The notes: generated by a model from the sequence alone, not told the origin. 64,000 bases of DNA from Streptantibioticus rubrisoli (GCF_024436055.1 NZ_JANFNH010000011.1:85103-149102), one strand, 5' to 3'. Counted from the stretch's first letter, positions 16,800 to 25,360 are shown. Numbers and translations: made by a program.

Positions 16800-17018
16800 A
16801 TGGCTGACTACCAGAACCCCGACCAGAACCACGACCCCGCGGGCAGCACCCAGATGTTCCGCGCCTTCGTGGACGAGGGCGCCACCGAGCGACCGGCCGC
16901 GGGCGCCACCACGACGTACGGCCGCTCGCGCGGCGGCGGCTCCCGGACCGGAGTGGTGGTGGGCGTCGTCGTGGCGGTGCTGGTCATCGCCGCGATCGCC
17001 TACTTCGCCCTCGGATGA
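16800..17018 (+). CDS. Small tail-anchored membrane protein
   Basis: The 72-residue protein has a hydrophilic N-terminal region (MADYQNPDQNHDPAGS) and a single C-terminal membrane helix (VVVGVVVAVLVIAAIAYFALG) preceded by a Gly/Arg-rich stretch, so most of it faces the cytoplasm. I recognise no function. The ATG at 16800 follows a TAGGGT box rather than a ribosome site. It is divergent from the aldo/keto reductase. Confidence 0.65.
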   Translation: MADYQNPDQNHDPAGSTQMFRAFVDEGATERPAAGATTTYGRSRGGGSRTGVVVGVVVAVLVIAAIAYFALG

Positions 17019-17098
17019 TCCGCACCGGGGCGGACCCCGGATAACTGCGGCTATTGCGGCTGTACGGCTAACTCCCCTGACGCCGCGCGGATTTCGCC

Positions 17099-17926
17099 TC
17101 AGGCCTGGAGCGTGACGCTCCGGGTCTCGATGTGCATGCCCAGCGGCACCCGCCAGGAGTCCAGGCAGATCTGCCAGGTTCCGCTCACCCGCTGGCCCCC
17201 GGCGATCGGCACCGGGACCTTCTCGGTGGTGTCGACCGTCGCCCAGTCGACGCCCAGCAGGCCGATGACATGGGTGGCGAACGTCACCGTTCCCGAAGTG
17301 ACCGGCAGGTCACCGGAGTTGGTGAAGTCCACGGTGACGTCCTGGCACCAGCGCTGCCCGGTTGCGGCCTGGCGTACCCCGCTGATCTGCAGGTGCGCCG
17401 GACGGTGGCCGGGTGCGCTCGGAGAGCCCGGTGCACTCGGTGTACCGGGTGCGGGCGGCACCGAAGGCTCGGGGGCCTGGCCGCTGCCGCTCCGGGCGCC
17501 GCTCGGCGTGTTGCCGCCCGACGTGTTGCCGGTCGGTGCGCCGCCGGTCGGTGCGCCGACCGCCGGATGCGCGGTGCCGTCGTTCGCACTGGGCGTTGTG
17601 CGGCCGGTCGGTGCGGTGCCCGGAGGCGGTACCGGGGTGCCGTTCAGCGGGACCAGGGTGACCTTGCCGTCGGGGGGTACGGGGTGGGCGGGGTCGGCGG
17701 AGGCGCCCGCCGCGCCGACCGCCAGCCGACTGGCGCTGCCCGTACCGGCGGTGCCCCAAGTCAGGAGCAGCGCCAGCGTCGCCAGACCAAGCGCGACCGC
17801 CGAGGCTGCCAGGAGGACCCGTCCGCTGCCCCCTCCTGGCTTGCGGTGCGCGGAACCCCTTGGGCTCCGCCTTCGCTTTCCCCGGCGACCGGCTGTCCGA
17901 AGCACCGCTCCAGAATACTGACGCAT
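17099..17926 (-). CDS. Membrane-anchored extracytoplasmic protein with Pro/Gly/Thr-rich linker
   Basis: The 275-residue protein has a strongly basic N-terminus (about 1-35), one membrane helix (VLLAASAVALGLATLALLL), a low-complexity linker rich in P, G, T and S with GAPTGGAPTG repeats (about 75-175), and a C-terminal beta-rich domain (about 178-275) with two cysteines (RWCQDV, WQICLD) that could form a disulfide outside the cell. I do not recognise the domain. It lies just downstream of the SigN/SigF-like genes on the same strand and could be cotranscribed with the nearer one (23-bp gap). Confidence 0.7.
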   Translation of the reverse strand: MRQYSGAVLRTAGRRGKRRRSPRGSAHRKPGGGSGRVLLAASAVALGLATLALLLTWGTAGTGSASRLAVGAAGASADPAHPVPPDGKVTLVPLNGTPVPPPGTAPTGRTTPSANDGTAHPAVGAPTGGAPTGNTSGGNTPSGARSGSGQAPEPSVPPAPGTPSAPGSPSAPGHRPAHLQISGVRQAATGQRWCQDVTVDFTNSGDLPVTSGTVTFATHVIGLLGVDWATVDTTEKVPVPIAGGQRVSGTWQICLDSWRVPLGMHIETRSVTLQA

Positions 17927-17949
17927 CGTCAGCTATGCCTAGGTCGCGG

Positions 17950-18858
17950 TCACTCGGCCGTCAGCCCCTCCCGCAACTGCGCCAACGTCCGGGTCAGCAA
18001 ACGTGAGACGTGCATCTGCGAGATACCGACCTCTTCGCCGATCTGCGACTGCGTCATGTTGGCGAAGAACCTCAGCATGATGATCCGCCGCTCGCGGGGC
18101 GGGAGTTGGGCCAGCAGCGGCTTCAGCGACTCACGGTACTCGACGCCTTCGAGCGCGGCGTCCTCGTAGCCGAGACGGTCCGCCAGCGAGCCCTCGCCGC
18201 CGTCCTCCTCGGGCGGCGGGGAGTCCAGCGAGGAGGCGGTGTAGGCGTTGCCGACCGCCAGCCCGTCGACCACGTCCTCCTCCGACACGCCCAGGGCGCC
18301 CGCGAGTTCGGAGACGGTGGGGGAGCGGTCGAGCCGCTGGGACAGCTCGTCGCTCGCCTTGGTCAGCGCCAGCCGCAGCTCCTGGAGCCTGCGCGGCACC
18401 CGGACCGACCACGAGGTGTCCCGGAAGAAGCGCTTGATCTCGCCCACCACGGTGGGCATCGCGAAGGTCGGGAACTCCACCCCGCGGTTGCAGTCGAAAC
18501 GGTCAATCGCCTTGATCAGACCGATTGTTCCGACCTGGACGATGTCTTCCATCGGTTCGTTGCGGCTGCGGAAGCGCGCGGACGCGTACCGGACCAGGGG
18601 GAGGTTGAGTTCGATCAGCGTGTCGCGCACATAGCCGCGCTCCGGGCTGTCCGGCGGCAGTTCGGCGAGCCGCAGGAACAGGGAGCGGGACAGCGTGCGG
18701 GTGTTGATGGCCTCACCGGTGTTGATGGCCTCGCCGGTGTCGGCGCCGAGCGCGCTGTCGGTGCCGAGCGCGCTGTCGGCGCTGAGCGGCGCCGCGTTGT
18801 CGGCGTCGAACGGCGCCTCGGCTTCCAGCACCTTCGGACTGCCCACTTCTACGGACAT
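17950..18858 (-). CDS. sigN: Sigma-B/F/G-type RNA polymerase sigma factor (SigN-like)
   Basis: The 302-residue protein has sigma-70 regions 2-4: region 2 with [28 protein letters not shown] and [19 protein letters not shown], region 3 with RSPTVSELAGALGVSEEDV, and region 4 with LPPRERRIIMLRFFANMTQSQIGEE and [10 protein letters not shown]. This is the stress/sporulation sigma-B/F/G class, normally held by an anti-sigma factor. The ATG at 18858 follows AAGGGGG. The first ~50 residues contain duplicated peptides (DSALG, GEAINT) encoded by 18-bp tandem repeats. The symbol rests on remembered order (sigN beside sigF) and is less certain than the class. Confidence 0.8.
   Translation of the reverse strand: MSVEVGSPKVLEAEAPFDADNAAPLSADSALGTDSALGADTGEAINTGEAINTRTLSRSLFLRLAELPPDSPERGYVRDTLIELNLPLVRYASARFRSRNEPMEDIVQVGTIGLIKAIDRFDCNRGVEFPTFAMPTVVGEIKRFFRDTSWSVRVPRRLQELRLALTKASDELSQRLDRSPTVSELAGALGVSEEDVVDGLAVGNAYTASSLDSPPPEEDGGEGSLADRLGYEDAALEGVEYRESLKPLLAQLPPRERRIIMLRFFANMTQSQIGEEVGISQMHVSRLLTRTLAQLREGLTAE
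18701..18780. repeat. Two 18-bp tandem duplications inside the sigma-factor gene
   Basis: 18701-18718 and 18719-18736 are near-identical copies of GTGTTGATGGCCTCxCCG, and 18745-18762 and 18763-18780 are copies of GCCGAGCGCGCTGTCGGx. Both are in-frame and lengthen the unstructured N-terminus, a likely result of replication slippage. Confidence 0.85.
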
Positions 18859-19030
18859 GCCACCCCCTTGAGGTCGCGGACGGGTCGCGAGCAACGGTTC
18901 CTCCACCTGCATACCGGAGGCCGGGCCGCGACAAACGCGGTTCAAGCAGAATGTCACATGTCGGCAACACGCTGTAGCGTCATGTCGACTTATTTGTCAG
19001 GTGACAGCGTGTGGTGTTAGTCCTCGTCAG

Positions 19031-20152
19031 CTACGCTTCGAGCTGATTTGCGGATCGCAGCCTGGCGAAGCTACGCGAGAGTAGCCGCGACACATGCATC
19101 TGGGAGACACCGAGCTCCGCGCTGATCTGTGACTGGGTCAGATTCCCGAAATAGCGCAGCAGCAGAATGCGGCGCTCCCGTTCCGGCAACTGCACCAGCA
19201 GGTGCCGGACCAGCTCGCGGTGTTCCACCCCGGCCAGCTCGGGGTCCTCGTAGCCGAGCCGGTCCAGCAGGCCCGGGGCGCCGTCGCCCTCCTGAGCCGC
19301 CTCCAGCGACGTCGCGTGGTAGGCCCGGCCCGCCTCCAGGCAGGCCAGCACCTCCTCCTCGGACAGCCCGAGCCGCTCGGCGATCTCGGCGGTGGTTGGC
19401 GACCGCCCGTGCAGCACCGTCAGGTCCTCGATCGCGCCGCTGACCTGCACCCACAGCTCGTGCAGCCGTCTGGGCACGTGGACGGTGCGGACGTTGTCCC
19501 TGAAGTAACGTTTGATCTCCCCGACCACGGTGGGCATCGCGAAGGTCGGGAACTGCACTCCGCGCTCCGGGTCGAACCGGTCGATCGCGTTGATCAGCCC
19601 GATCGTGCCGACCTGCACCACGTCTTCCATCGGCTCGTTGCGGCTGCGGAACCGGGCCGCCGCGTAGCGCACCAGCGGCAGGTTGATCTCGATCAGCGCG
19701 GCCCGCACCCTCGCGTGCTCGGGGCTGCCCGGCTCCAGCTTCGACAGCTCGTCGAACAGCACCTGCGTCAGGGCCCGCGCGTCGGCGGCCCGACTACTGC
19801 GGGGCCGGGGGTTTGACGGGGCGTCCGGTGGGGTGGGCGCTGGGTCGGACGGTTCTGTATGGACGGGTGCTGGGTCGGGCGGTTGCGTATGGGCGGGTGC
19901 TGGGTCGGTCGGTTCTGTACGGGGGGCGGTCGATTCCGTCAGTGAATCGACCTGATGGTCGGTCGGATCAGCGTGCGGATCGGTCGGGTCAGCGTGCGGA
20001 TCGGTCGAATCCGCAGGTTGGTCGGGCGGATCCACGGGAGGCGTGGGCGGCTCCGAAGTGCGGGGTGCGGCGGTACGGGGCTTGGCCGCGCGCGGGTCGG
20101 TGGATGTCGTGGACGGCGAAGGCACGGTTCGAGCGGCCAGGACTCTCACCAC
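19031..20152 (-). CDS. sigF: Sigma-B/F/G-type sigma factor (SigF-like) with long Pro/Asp/Thr-rich extension
   Basis: Residues ~125-373 form a complete sigma factor closely resembling its neighbour: [58 protein letters not shown] and [19 protein letters not shown]. Ahead of it are about 120 residues of low complexity with DPTDPHA and PDPAPxHT repeats. SigF of Streptomyces acts in late spore development; that role and the symbol are inferred from family and gene order. The start is uncertain: two consecutive GTG codons (20152, 20149) have only a weak ribosome site, and translation could begin further in. Its stop is 173 bp upstream of the SigN-like gene. Confidence 0.8.
   Translation of the reverse strand: MVRVLAARTVPSPSTTSTDPRAAKPRTAAPRTSEPPTPPVDPPDQPADSTDPHADPTDPHADPTDHQVDSLTESTAPRTEPTDPAPAHTQPPDPAPVHTEPSDPAPTPPDAPSNPRPRSSRAADARALTQVLFDELSKLEPGSPEHARVRAALIEINLPLVRYAAARFRSRNEPMEDVVQVGTIGLINAIDRFDPERGVQFPTFAMPTVVGEIKRYFRDNVRTVHVPRRLHELWVQVSGAIEDLTVLHGRSPTTAEIAERLGLSEEEVLACLEAGRAYHATSLEAAQEGDGAPGLLDRLGYEDPELAGVEHRELVRHLLVQLPERERRILLLRYFGNLTQSQISAELGVSQMHVSRLLSRSFARLRSANQLEA
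19849..20010. repeat. Low-complexity tandem repeats in the 5' part of the SigF-like gene
   Basis: A roughly 33-bp unit built on GGGTGCTGGGTCGG recurs three times between 19859 and 19930. A 15-18-bp unit (GTCAGCGTGCGGATCGG-like) recurs at 19968-20006. They encode the DPTDPHA and PDPAPxHT repeats. Confidence 0.75.
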
Positions 20153-20296
20153 CCATCGACGGTCACTGATCCGGCAAAAGCGGTCATAGCATCACAAGAC
20201 ATGTCCACTGTGTGCAAGCACCGTAAAGTGCCGTGTTGGTGGGCAGTTGGGTGACTCTCGCCGCTGCCCAAGCGTCAGGTGCCCGCTCCAGGAAAG

Positions 20297-20330
20297 CGCG
20301 CGGCCCCCGCCACTGGGCGAGGGCCGCGCG
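20297..20330 (-). terminator. Terminator of the Dabb gene
   Basis: CGCGCGGCCC (20297-20306) pairs with GGGCCGCGCG (20321-20330), a perfect 10-bp stem. On the reverse strand it lies just past the stop at 20354 and is followed by CTTTCC. Confidence 0.75.
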
Positions 20331-20353
20331 TTTGGGAAGGCCGCGGCGATCCG

Positions 20354-20647
20354 TCAGATCTCGTAATCCGCGATCACCCAGGTGGAGATGGGCTGCCAGA
20401 GGGCGACACCCGCCTGGTGGGTGGGGTGCTCCAGATAGCGGACCAGCGCCTCGCGGTCGGCGACGGTGCAGTTGATCGCGTAGTCGTAGGCGATCGGTCG
20501 GTCCGTGATGTTCCAGGCGCACTCCCAGGAGGCCAGCTCGGGGATCTGGGAGCCGAGCTGCTCGAAGGCGCGTACACCCTCGATCACCCGGGGGTCGTCG
20601 CGCTTGACGCCCTCGTTGAGCTTGAACAGGACCAGGTGACGGATCAT
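20354..20647 (-). CDS. Dabb-family (stress-responsive alpha/beta barrel) protein
   Basis: The 97-residue ferredoxin-like protein starts MIRHLVLFKLNEG and contains CAWNITDRPIAYDYAI, typical of the Dabb family, whose members form dimeric barrels. Some act as polyketide or olivetolic-acid cyclases, many are uncharacterised. The ATG at 20647 follows AAGGAG. It stands alone upstream of the sigma factor genes with its own terminator. Confidence 0.85.
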   Translation of the reverse strand: MIRHLVLFKLNEGVKRDDPRVIEGVRAFEQLGSQIPELASWECAWNITDRPIAYDYAINCTVADREALVRYLEHPTHQAGVALWQPISTWVIADYEI

Positions 20648-20749
20648 GGCGCTCCTTAGGGGGCCGCGCGCCGACAGCCTGCCGTCAGCCGCGGATCGGC
20701 GCGTGGAATCGGTTCTCTCCGGCGATCGTCCCTGCCGCTGGCCGCGTTG

Positions 20750-20914
20750 TCAGCTGACGAGCGAGGTCATGAACTTCCCGACGCCCTTGGCAGCGGTTGA
20801 AATGCCCTCGAACCCTACCTGGACCAGTTGGGCGGCGCGCACGGGGGAGGTGATGATCGTGTACATCACGAAGACGATGAGGATGCCCATCACTATCTTC
20901 TTCGCCTGTGCCAT
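20750..20914 (-). CDS. Small conserved membrane protein
   Basis: The 54-residue protein begins MAQAKKIVMGILIVFVMYTI, with one membrane helix (about 7-24) followed by an amphipathic segment (AAQLVQVGFEGISTAAKGVGKFM). It resembles short conserved streptomycete membrane peptides, but I know no function. The ATG at 20914 was chosen over an upstream start because GGAGG precedes it and the helix begins soon after. Confidence 0.65.
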   Translation of the reverse strand: MAQAKKIVMGILIVFVMYTIITSPVRAAQLVQVGFEGISTAAKGVGKFMTSLVS

Positions 20915-21288
20915 TCCCTGCCCTGCCTCCTCAGCCGTGGCGCGCCCGACCACGGTTTCGCCGCACCGTGCAGTGGCGAGAGTCTAGCCACCTGGTGATC
21001 GAGCCTGTCATTTAGCGCGCTTTCATGGTCCAAGGTCCCTTGGTTCCAGGCCAGTTGTCGAGCGGGAAAGCGATCGGAACTACTCAGAACTCTTCGCGAA
21101 CCCGTCCGGTACGGCAGGGAACCGGCGGGCGTCGGGTCCTCCCAGCCGAAGGCCCCTCGGCCGGAGGGAGGGGAGAGAGCGGGCGTGTTCCCTCCAGCGC
21201 CGCCTCGCCACTGACCGCCCGACCGCGCAGCCGGGAGCCTGGCCAGTCCGCCTGCCGCTGCCGCCGAGGGCAGGGGGCCGTGCACAAG
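20915..21288. other. Intergenic stretch without a recognisable gene
   Basis: About 370 bp between the small membrane protein and the tRNA-Ser(CGA) terminator. The open frames across it have no coding character that I can support. It should hold the promoter of the small membrane gene at its left end; I see nothing else. Confidence 0.5.
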
Positions 21289-21330
21289 CAAAACCCCCTC
21301 CGGTACGTGCTTCCACGTCCCGGAGGGGGT
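21289..21330 (-). terminator. Rho-independent terminator of tRNA-Ser(CGA)
   Basis: On the reverse strand ACCCCCTCCGGG...CCGGAGGGGGT forms a long stem (outer arms 21293-21302 and 21321-21330), followed by TTTTGC. Confidence 0.9.
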
Positions 21331-21335
21331 GCTGG

Positions 21336-21422
21336 CGGTAGCGGTGGGATTTGAACCCACGGAGGAGTTGCCCCCTCACACGCTTTCGAGGCGTGCTCCT
21401 TAGGCCGCTCGGACACGCTACC
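21336..21422 (-). tRNA. tRNA-Ser(CGA)
   Basis: Read on the reverse strand, GGTAGCG pairs with CGCTACC, the T-arm is GGTTCAAATCC, the anticodon loop is CTCGAAA (CGA), and a long variable arm makes it a class II tRNA of 87 nt. No CCA is encoded. Confidence 0.95.
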
Positions 21423-21432
21423 GAGAGAGAGC

Positions 21433-22002
21433 TTAGCGGACGCCGGGCCGTGCGCTGAAATCGGTTCCTTCCCCGGTCCCCTCGGCGGGCCCCGAACGGG
21501 GGGTGGCGCCACCGCGGAAGAAGTCGGTGAGCAGTCGGCCGCACTCCTCGGGCAGCACGCCGGAGATCACCTCGGGGCGGTGGTTGAGCCGACGGTCGCG
21601 TACCACGTCCCACAGGGAGCCCACCGCACCGGCCTTGTCGTCGCGCGCGCCGTACACCACCCGGTCGAGCCGGGACAGCACGATCGCGCCGGCGCACATG
21701 GTGCACGGCTCCAGGGTGACCACGAGCGTGCAGCCGGACAGCCGCCACTCGCCGACCGCCCGGGCGGCCTCGCGGATCGCCAGCACCTCGGCGTGCGCGG
21801 TCGGGTCCCCGGTAGCCTCGCGCTCGTTGTGCCCCCGGCCGATGACACCGCCGTCCGGGTCGAGCACGACCGCGCCCACCGGCACGTCACCGGTACGGGG
21901 GGCCAGCGCGGCCTCGTCCAGGGCGAGACGCATGGGCGCGGACCACGGTCCCCGTAGCGGATCGCCGTGGGGGCCGGGCCGCGCCGGTGGTTCGGTGCTC
22001 AG
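21433..22002 (-). CDS. tadA: tRNA(adenine34) deaminase TadA
   Basis: TadA converts A34 to inosine in tRNA-Arg(ACG), present in this window. The protein has the zinc-deaminase motifs TAHAEVLAI (catalytic Glu) and EPCTMCAGA. The first clear ATG (21933) has no ribosome site and would cut off PWSAP, part of a segment I recall as conserved before MRLALDEA. Extending in frame reaches a CTG at 22002-22000 that overlaps the TGA of the upstream gene (CTGA) and has GGAGG seven bases before it; no ATG, GTG or TTG is available there. I therefore annotate a CTG start, giving 189 residues. Translation coupling with the partner gene is expected. Confidence 0.85.
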   Translation of the reverse strand: MSTEPPARPGPHGDPLRGPWSAPMRLALDEAALAPRTGDVPVGAVVLDPDGGVIGRGHNEREATGDPTAHAEVLAIREAARAVGEWRLSGCTLVVTLEPCTMCAGAIVLSRLDRVVYGARDDKAGAVGSLWDVVRDRRLNHRPEVISGVLPEECGRLLTDFFRGGATPRSGPAEGTGEGTDFSARPGVR

Positions 22003-22523
22003 CGGACGGCCTCCAGCAGTTCAGAGCACCCGAGCATGTCGGCGATCTCACTGAGCGCGTCGCCGTTGAGGGACTTCAACTCCTTCTCGTCCATGCCGAG
22101 GTCGGACAGCAACTTGGCGTCACCCAGCGGGCCGACCGGAACCGGCTCGCTCTCGGCGGAGGTCTCCTCGTCCTCCGCGTCCTCGTCCTCGCCGTCCTCG
22201 GTGCCGTCCAGATCGAGGGCGTCGAGCTCATCCACCTCGTCCGCGTCACGCCCCAGCAGCTCGTCCGTGAGCATGGCTCCGTACGAGCTGCGGGACGCGG
22301 TGGACGCGTCCGAAACGAAGATCCGTGGGTCGTCCTCGCCGTCCACCCGGACGATGCCGAACCACGCGTCTTCCTGCTCGATCAAGACGAGCACTGTGTC
22401 CTCGTCGATCGCGGCCTCGCGTGCGAGATCCACTAGATCGGTGAGGGCTTCCACATCGTCAAGCTCCGTATCGCTCGCTTCCCACCCGTCCTCGGTGCGC
22501 GCGAGCAGTGCGGCGAAGTACAC
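21999..22523 (-). CDS. TadA-associated acidic protein
   Basis: The 174-residue protein begins VYFAALLARTEDGWEASDTELDD and contains a very acidic middle (EDGEDEDAEDEE, about 110-125) and a helical C-terminus ending LGCSELLEAVR. This is the actinobacterial family usually found directly before tadA and named 'tRNA adenosine deaminase-associated protein'; its biochemical role is unknown. The GTG at 22523 follows GGGAG. Its TGA overlaps the start of tadA, so both are probably made together. Confidence 0.85.
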   Translation of the reverse strand: MYFAALLARTEDGWEASDTELDDVEALTDLVDLAREAAIDEDTVLVLIEQEDAWFGIVRVDGEDDPRIFVSDASTASRSSYGAMLTDELLGRDADEVDELDALDLDGTEDGEDEDAEDEETSAESEPVPVGPLGDAKLLSDLGMDEKELKSLNGDALSEIADMLGCSELLEAVR

Positions 22524-22747
22524 CGTGACTCTCCCACTGGTCCTAGGTGTGCCGGGACGGACGAGACGTCGGCAGTTCAGTCCCGCCCACTCGGCATCGT
22601 GGCAGAAACCTAAGCGTTGGGAAGGGTCTTCCGCACTGCGTCGTGCCAGGCCGTGCACGTTTTTTCGGGCTTTTTAGGGCGCTCGGGTGGCTGGATGGCG
22701 GTGTTACCGGCGGACACTCCGGAAGATTGGACAGGATGTGACCACCG

Positions 22748-23005
22748 TCACCAGCGGAATGTCCGCATCCGCATCTGTTCGCGGGCCCGCGCCGCGCGGG
22801 CCCTCCTGGGCTGCACCCTGGCCCGTAGCTCCTTGGCCTCGTGCAACTCGCGCAGGAACATCGCGCGCCGCCGTCTGCGCTCCTCGGTGGTGTCCCGTGG
22901 TTCCTGGGGCGGGGCGGAGGGCGCGGCCGGATCGGCCGGGAAGCGTTCGGCGCCGATGTCCACCGGCGCCCGCTGTTCCTCGCGCCTTCCTTGCCGGTCA
23001 GTCAT
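22748..23005 (-). CDS. Small basic conserved protein
   Basis: The 85-residue protein has a Pro/Ala-rich N-terminal half and a highly basic helical C-terminal half ([22 protein letters not shown], ending MRMRTFRW). The charge pattern suggests nucleic-acid or ribosome contact, but this is inference only. The ATG at 23005 follows GAGGTGG. It is divergent from upp. Confidence 0.65.
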   Translation of the reverse strand: MTDRQGRREEQRAPVDIGAERFPADPAAPSAPPQEPRDTTEERRRRRAMFLRELHEAKELRARVQPRRARAARAREQMRMRTFRW

Positions 23006-23143
23006 GGCCACCACCTCGACGTACGGTCATGTACGGCCGTACCGTCACACTTTCCCGGGGTGGCGCATTTGATGCCCGTCGGGGGATGGAGGGCCCTGCC
23101 TGAGTGGCGTCTGCGCCCCCGAACCTCGGTTAATGTCGAGGGC

Positions 23144-23779
23144 ATGCGGATCCACGTCGTCGACCACCCGCTGGTGGCGCACAAACTCACCACGCTGCGC
23201 GACCAGCGCACCGACTCGCCCACCTTCCGTAGGCTCGCCGACGAGTTGGTCACCCTGCTCGCCTACGAGGCCACCCGTGACGTGCGCACCGATTCCGTCG
23301 ACATCACCACGCCGGTCTGCCGCACCACGGGCGTCCGGCTGGCCCGTCCGCGCCCGCTGGTCGTGCCGATCCTGCGCGCCGGGCTCGGCATGCTCGACGG
23401 CATGGTCCGGCTGCTGCCGACCGCCGAGGTCGGCTTCCTCGGCATGGTCCGCGACGAGGACACGCTCAAGGCGTCCACCTACGCCACTCGGATGCCGGAT
23501 GACCTGTCCGGCCGCCAGGTTTACGTGCTCGACCCGATGCTCGCCACCGGCGGCACGCTGGTCGCCGCGATCAACACGCTCATCGAGCGCGGTGCGGACG
23601 ACGTGACCGCCCTGTGCCTGCTGGCCGCCCCCGAGGGCGTGGCGGTCATGGAGCGTGAGCTGGCCGGTCAGCCGGTCACCGTGGTGACCGCCTCGATCGA
23701 CGAGCGGCTCAACGAGCACGGCTACATCGTCCCGGGCCTCGGCGACGCGGGCGACCGGATGTACGGCACGGCGGGGTAA
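23144..23779 (+). CDS. upp: Uracil phosphoribosyltransferase
   Basis: Upp salvages uracil with PRPP to make UMP. The 211-residue protein shows the family in order: [16 protein letters not shown] at the start, [13 protein letters not shown] (uracil/PRPP loop), the PRPP-binding [11 protein letters not shown] (about 127-137) and the C-terminal uracil-contact [17 protein letters not shown]. The ATG at 23144 has no useful ribosome site; a TAATGT box (23131-23136) seven bases upstream suggests a leaderless message. The gene is monocistronic. Confidence 0.95.
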   Translation: MRIHVVDHPLVAHKLTTLRDQRTDSPTFRRLADELVTLLAYEATRDVRTDSVDITTPVCRTTGVRLARPRPLVVPILRAGLGMLDGMVRLLPTAEVGFLGMVRDEDTLKASTYATRMPDDLSGRQVYVLDPMLATGGTLVAAINTLIERGADDVTALCLLAAPEGVAVMERELAGQPVTVVTASIDERLNEHGYIVPGLGDAGDRMYGTAG

Positions 23780-23835
23780 CGCCCGGGGGGCGGGCCCCGG
23801 GGGGCGGCTTGTTTGGGGTGACGCCCCGGGGGCGG

Positions 23836-23883
23836 CTTGCTCGTGTGCCCGCGTGACGGCTTGCTCGCGTGCCCGCGTGACGG
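23836..23883. repeat. 24-bp tandem duplication downstream of upp
   Basis: CTTGCTCGxGTGCCCGCGTGACGG occurs twice in a row (23836-23859 and 23860-23883), with a further partial CGGCTTG unit on each side. It lies between the convergent ends of upp and the LytR_C gene. Confidence 0.8.
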
Positions 23884-23920
23884 CTTGTGCGACGGCCACC
23901 GGAAGGTTCCGGCGGCCGTT

Positions 23921-24562
23921 TCAGCACGCCTTGGCGGAGGCCGACGGCTTGGGCACCCCCTGGGAAGACAGCCGGGCCAGCGCCTGATTCGAGCTGTTTT
24001 GCGGATCGAGCGAGCCGAACCCATCACCGATGATCAGGTCCACATCGGAAGCGCCGTTCCGCGACGGATCCGTCTTCACGTCGGCCGCCGCGAGCTGGGT
24101 GCCCAGCACCTTGAGCGCGTCCTGTGCCCTGGGGCCGCCGAGCAGTATGGCGGCGCCCTTGACCTTCTTGTCGTAGGCGGACGGGGCGTTGCCGACCTTC
24201 CCGACCGTGAAGCCGCGCTTCCTCAGCTCGTCCGCGGTGCTCTTGGCGAGCCCGCCGCGCTGCGTTGCGTTGTACACGTTGACGGTGACGGCGCCGGGCT
24301 TCGGCACGCTGGCCGGTACGCCGCCTGCCCTGGCGCCGCCGGTGCAGTGCGCGGCGCTGGCGGTGCTGTGCGAGCGCCCGAACTTCCCGCCGAAGACATG
24401 GATGAGCTGCATCGTCCCCCAGCTGATCAGCCCGACCACGGCAACGGCGGCGACGGCGGACAGCACGATCCGGCGGTTGTTGCGGGGGCGCCGCATGCGC
24501 GGGTACTGGTTCCCGGTGATCCGGTACTTCCCGCCCATGCCTGGGGGTGTGAGCATGCTCAT
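23921..24562 (-). CDS. LytR_C-domain membrane protein
   Basis: The 213-residue protein has a basic N-terminus, one membrane helix (VLSAVAAVAVVGLISWGTM, about 33-52), and an extracytoplasmic LytR_C domain recognisable by VNVYNATQRGGLAKSTADELRKRGF and DLIIGDGF. LytR_C domains accompany LytR-CpsA-Psr wall-ligase proteins; this protein lacks the catalytic LCP domain, so an accessory wall role is only inferred. The ATG at 24562 has a TACGCT box exactly six bases upstream (leaderless pattern). Confidence 0.8.
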   Translation of the reverse strand: MSMLTPPGMGGKYRITGNQYPRMRRPRNNRRIVLSAVAAVAVVGLISWGTMQLIHVFGGKFGRSHSTASAAHCTGGARAGGVPASVPKPGAVTVNVYNATQRGGLAKSTADELRKRGFTVGKVGNAPSAYDKKVKGAAILLGGPRAQDALKVLGTQLAAADVKTDPSRNGASDVDLIIGDGFGSLDPQNSSNQALARLSSQGVPKPSASAKAC

Positions 24563-24664
24563 AGCCGCAGCGTAGTGCGCGATTCCACCGGGGCCTACTA
24601 AATGATCAACGATCGCCGCGTCCGTCAACCCGAAAGGATCAATTCCCCCTTGCGGGAAAGCCCG

Positions 24665-24961
24665 TCAGTCCATCTCCAGGACGCGCGCGTGCAGTACCTG
24701 GCGTTGCTGGAGCGCTGCCCGCACGGCCCGGTGTAGACCGTCCTCCAGATAGAGGTCGCCCTGCCACTTCACCACATGGGCGAAGAGGTCCCCGTAGAAC
24801 GTGGAGTCCTCGGCCAGGAGCGTCTCCAGGTCGAGCTGGCCTTTCGTGGTGACCAACTGGTCGAGGCGTACCGGGCGCGGCGCGACGTCCGCCCACTCGC
24901 GGGTGCTCGTGCGGCCGTGGTCGGGATACGGCCGCGTGCTTCCGATGCGCTTGAAGATCAC
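24665..24961 (-). CDS. Small conserved actinobacterial protein (often named VapB-family antitoxin-like)
   Basis: The 98-residue protein starts MIFKRIGSTRPYPDHG and contains VRLDQLVTTKGQLDL and LEDGLHRAVRAALQQRQ. In streptomycetes such proteins are commonly labelled type II antitoxin VapB family, yet no PIN toxin lies nearby and its position beside upp/LytR_C is conserved, so a housekeeping role is as likely. The GTG at 24961 has a TAGGCT box exactly six bases upstream, a leaderless start. Confidence 0.7.
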   Translation of the reverse strand: MIFKRIGSTRPYPDHGRTSTREWADVAPRPVRLDQLVTTKGQLDLETLLAEDSTFYGDLFAHVVKWQGDLYLEDGLHRAVRAALQQRQVLHARVLEMD

Positions 24962-25110
24962 ACGGAAAGCCTACCGGCCAAGCCTGTGCGGGCGCAGCCT
25001 CGCCGCGGCGGTGCGGCCATGTGCCGGGAGCGCACGGGCCGTGGACTACGGGGCTTCGGACAGCGTCCGGACGGCGTCCGAGCAGCATTCGGGCAGCATT
25101 CGGGCAGCAA

Positions 25111-25200
25111 AAGACCCCTCACGCACCCGCCAGAGCCCACCTACCCTTGCTGCCTTCCGGCCCTGGGGGGGTTCAGCGAGATAGCGCCACGCGAGGGGCT
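25111..25200 (-). ncRNA. ffs: Signal recognition particle RNA (4.5S-type)
   Basis: The reverse strand carries the universal SRP domain IV: GCTGAACCCCCCCAGG and the GGCCGGAAGGCAGCAAGGGTAGG asymmetric-loop and GGAA-tetraloop core. Flanking arms CCCCTCGCGTGGCGC and GTGCGTGAGGGG pair into a single long hairpin, and TCTTTTGC follows as a terminator. It binds Ffh and targets membrane proteins for co-translational insertion. Exact ends are approximate. Confidence 0.92.
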
Positions 25201-25275
25201 CCGCCCAGAGTACCCGATCGGCCCACTTGGGATCGAGTTCGCTAGCACCCCCTCCGGTCTTGTAATGTTTGCGGC

Positions 25276-25360
25276 GGAGGATTCGCCTAGAGGCCTAGGG
25301 CGCACGCTTGGAAAGCGTGTTGGGGGCAACCCCTCACGAGTTCGAATCTCGTATCCTCCG
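25276..25360 (+). tRNA. tRNA-Ser(GGA), attachment site of the 5.3-kb element
   Basis: GGAGGAT pairs with ATCCTCC, the T-arm has GTTCGAATC, the anticodon loop CTTGGAAAG gives GGA, and the long variable arm is TGTTGGGGGCAACCCC. The 3' part from 25308 onward is repeated exactly at 30619-30672, so the tRNA was rebuilt by an integrating element and stays intact. Confidence 0.95.

Noticed and set aside
24665..24961. A VapBC toxin-antitoxin pair
   Set aside because: The small protein is often labelled VapB-like, but no PIN-domain toxin is adjacent and it starts on its own leaderless promoter.
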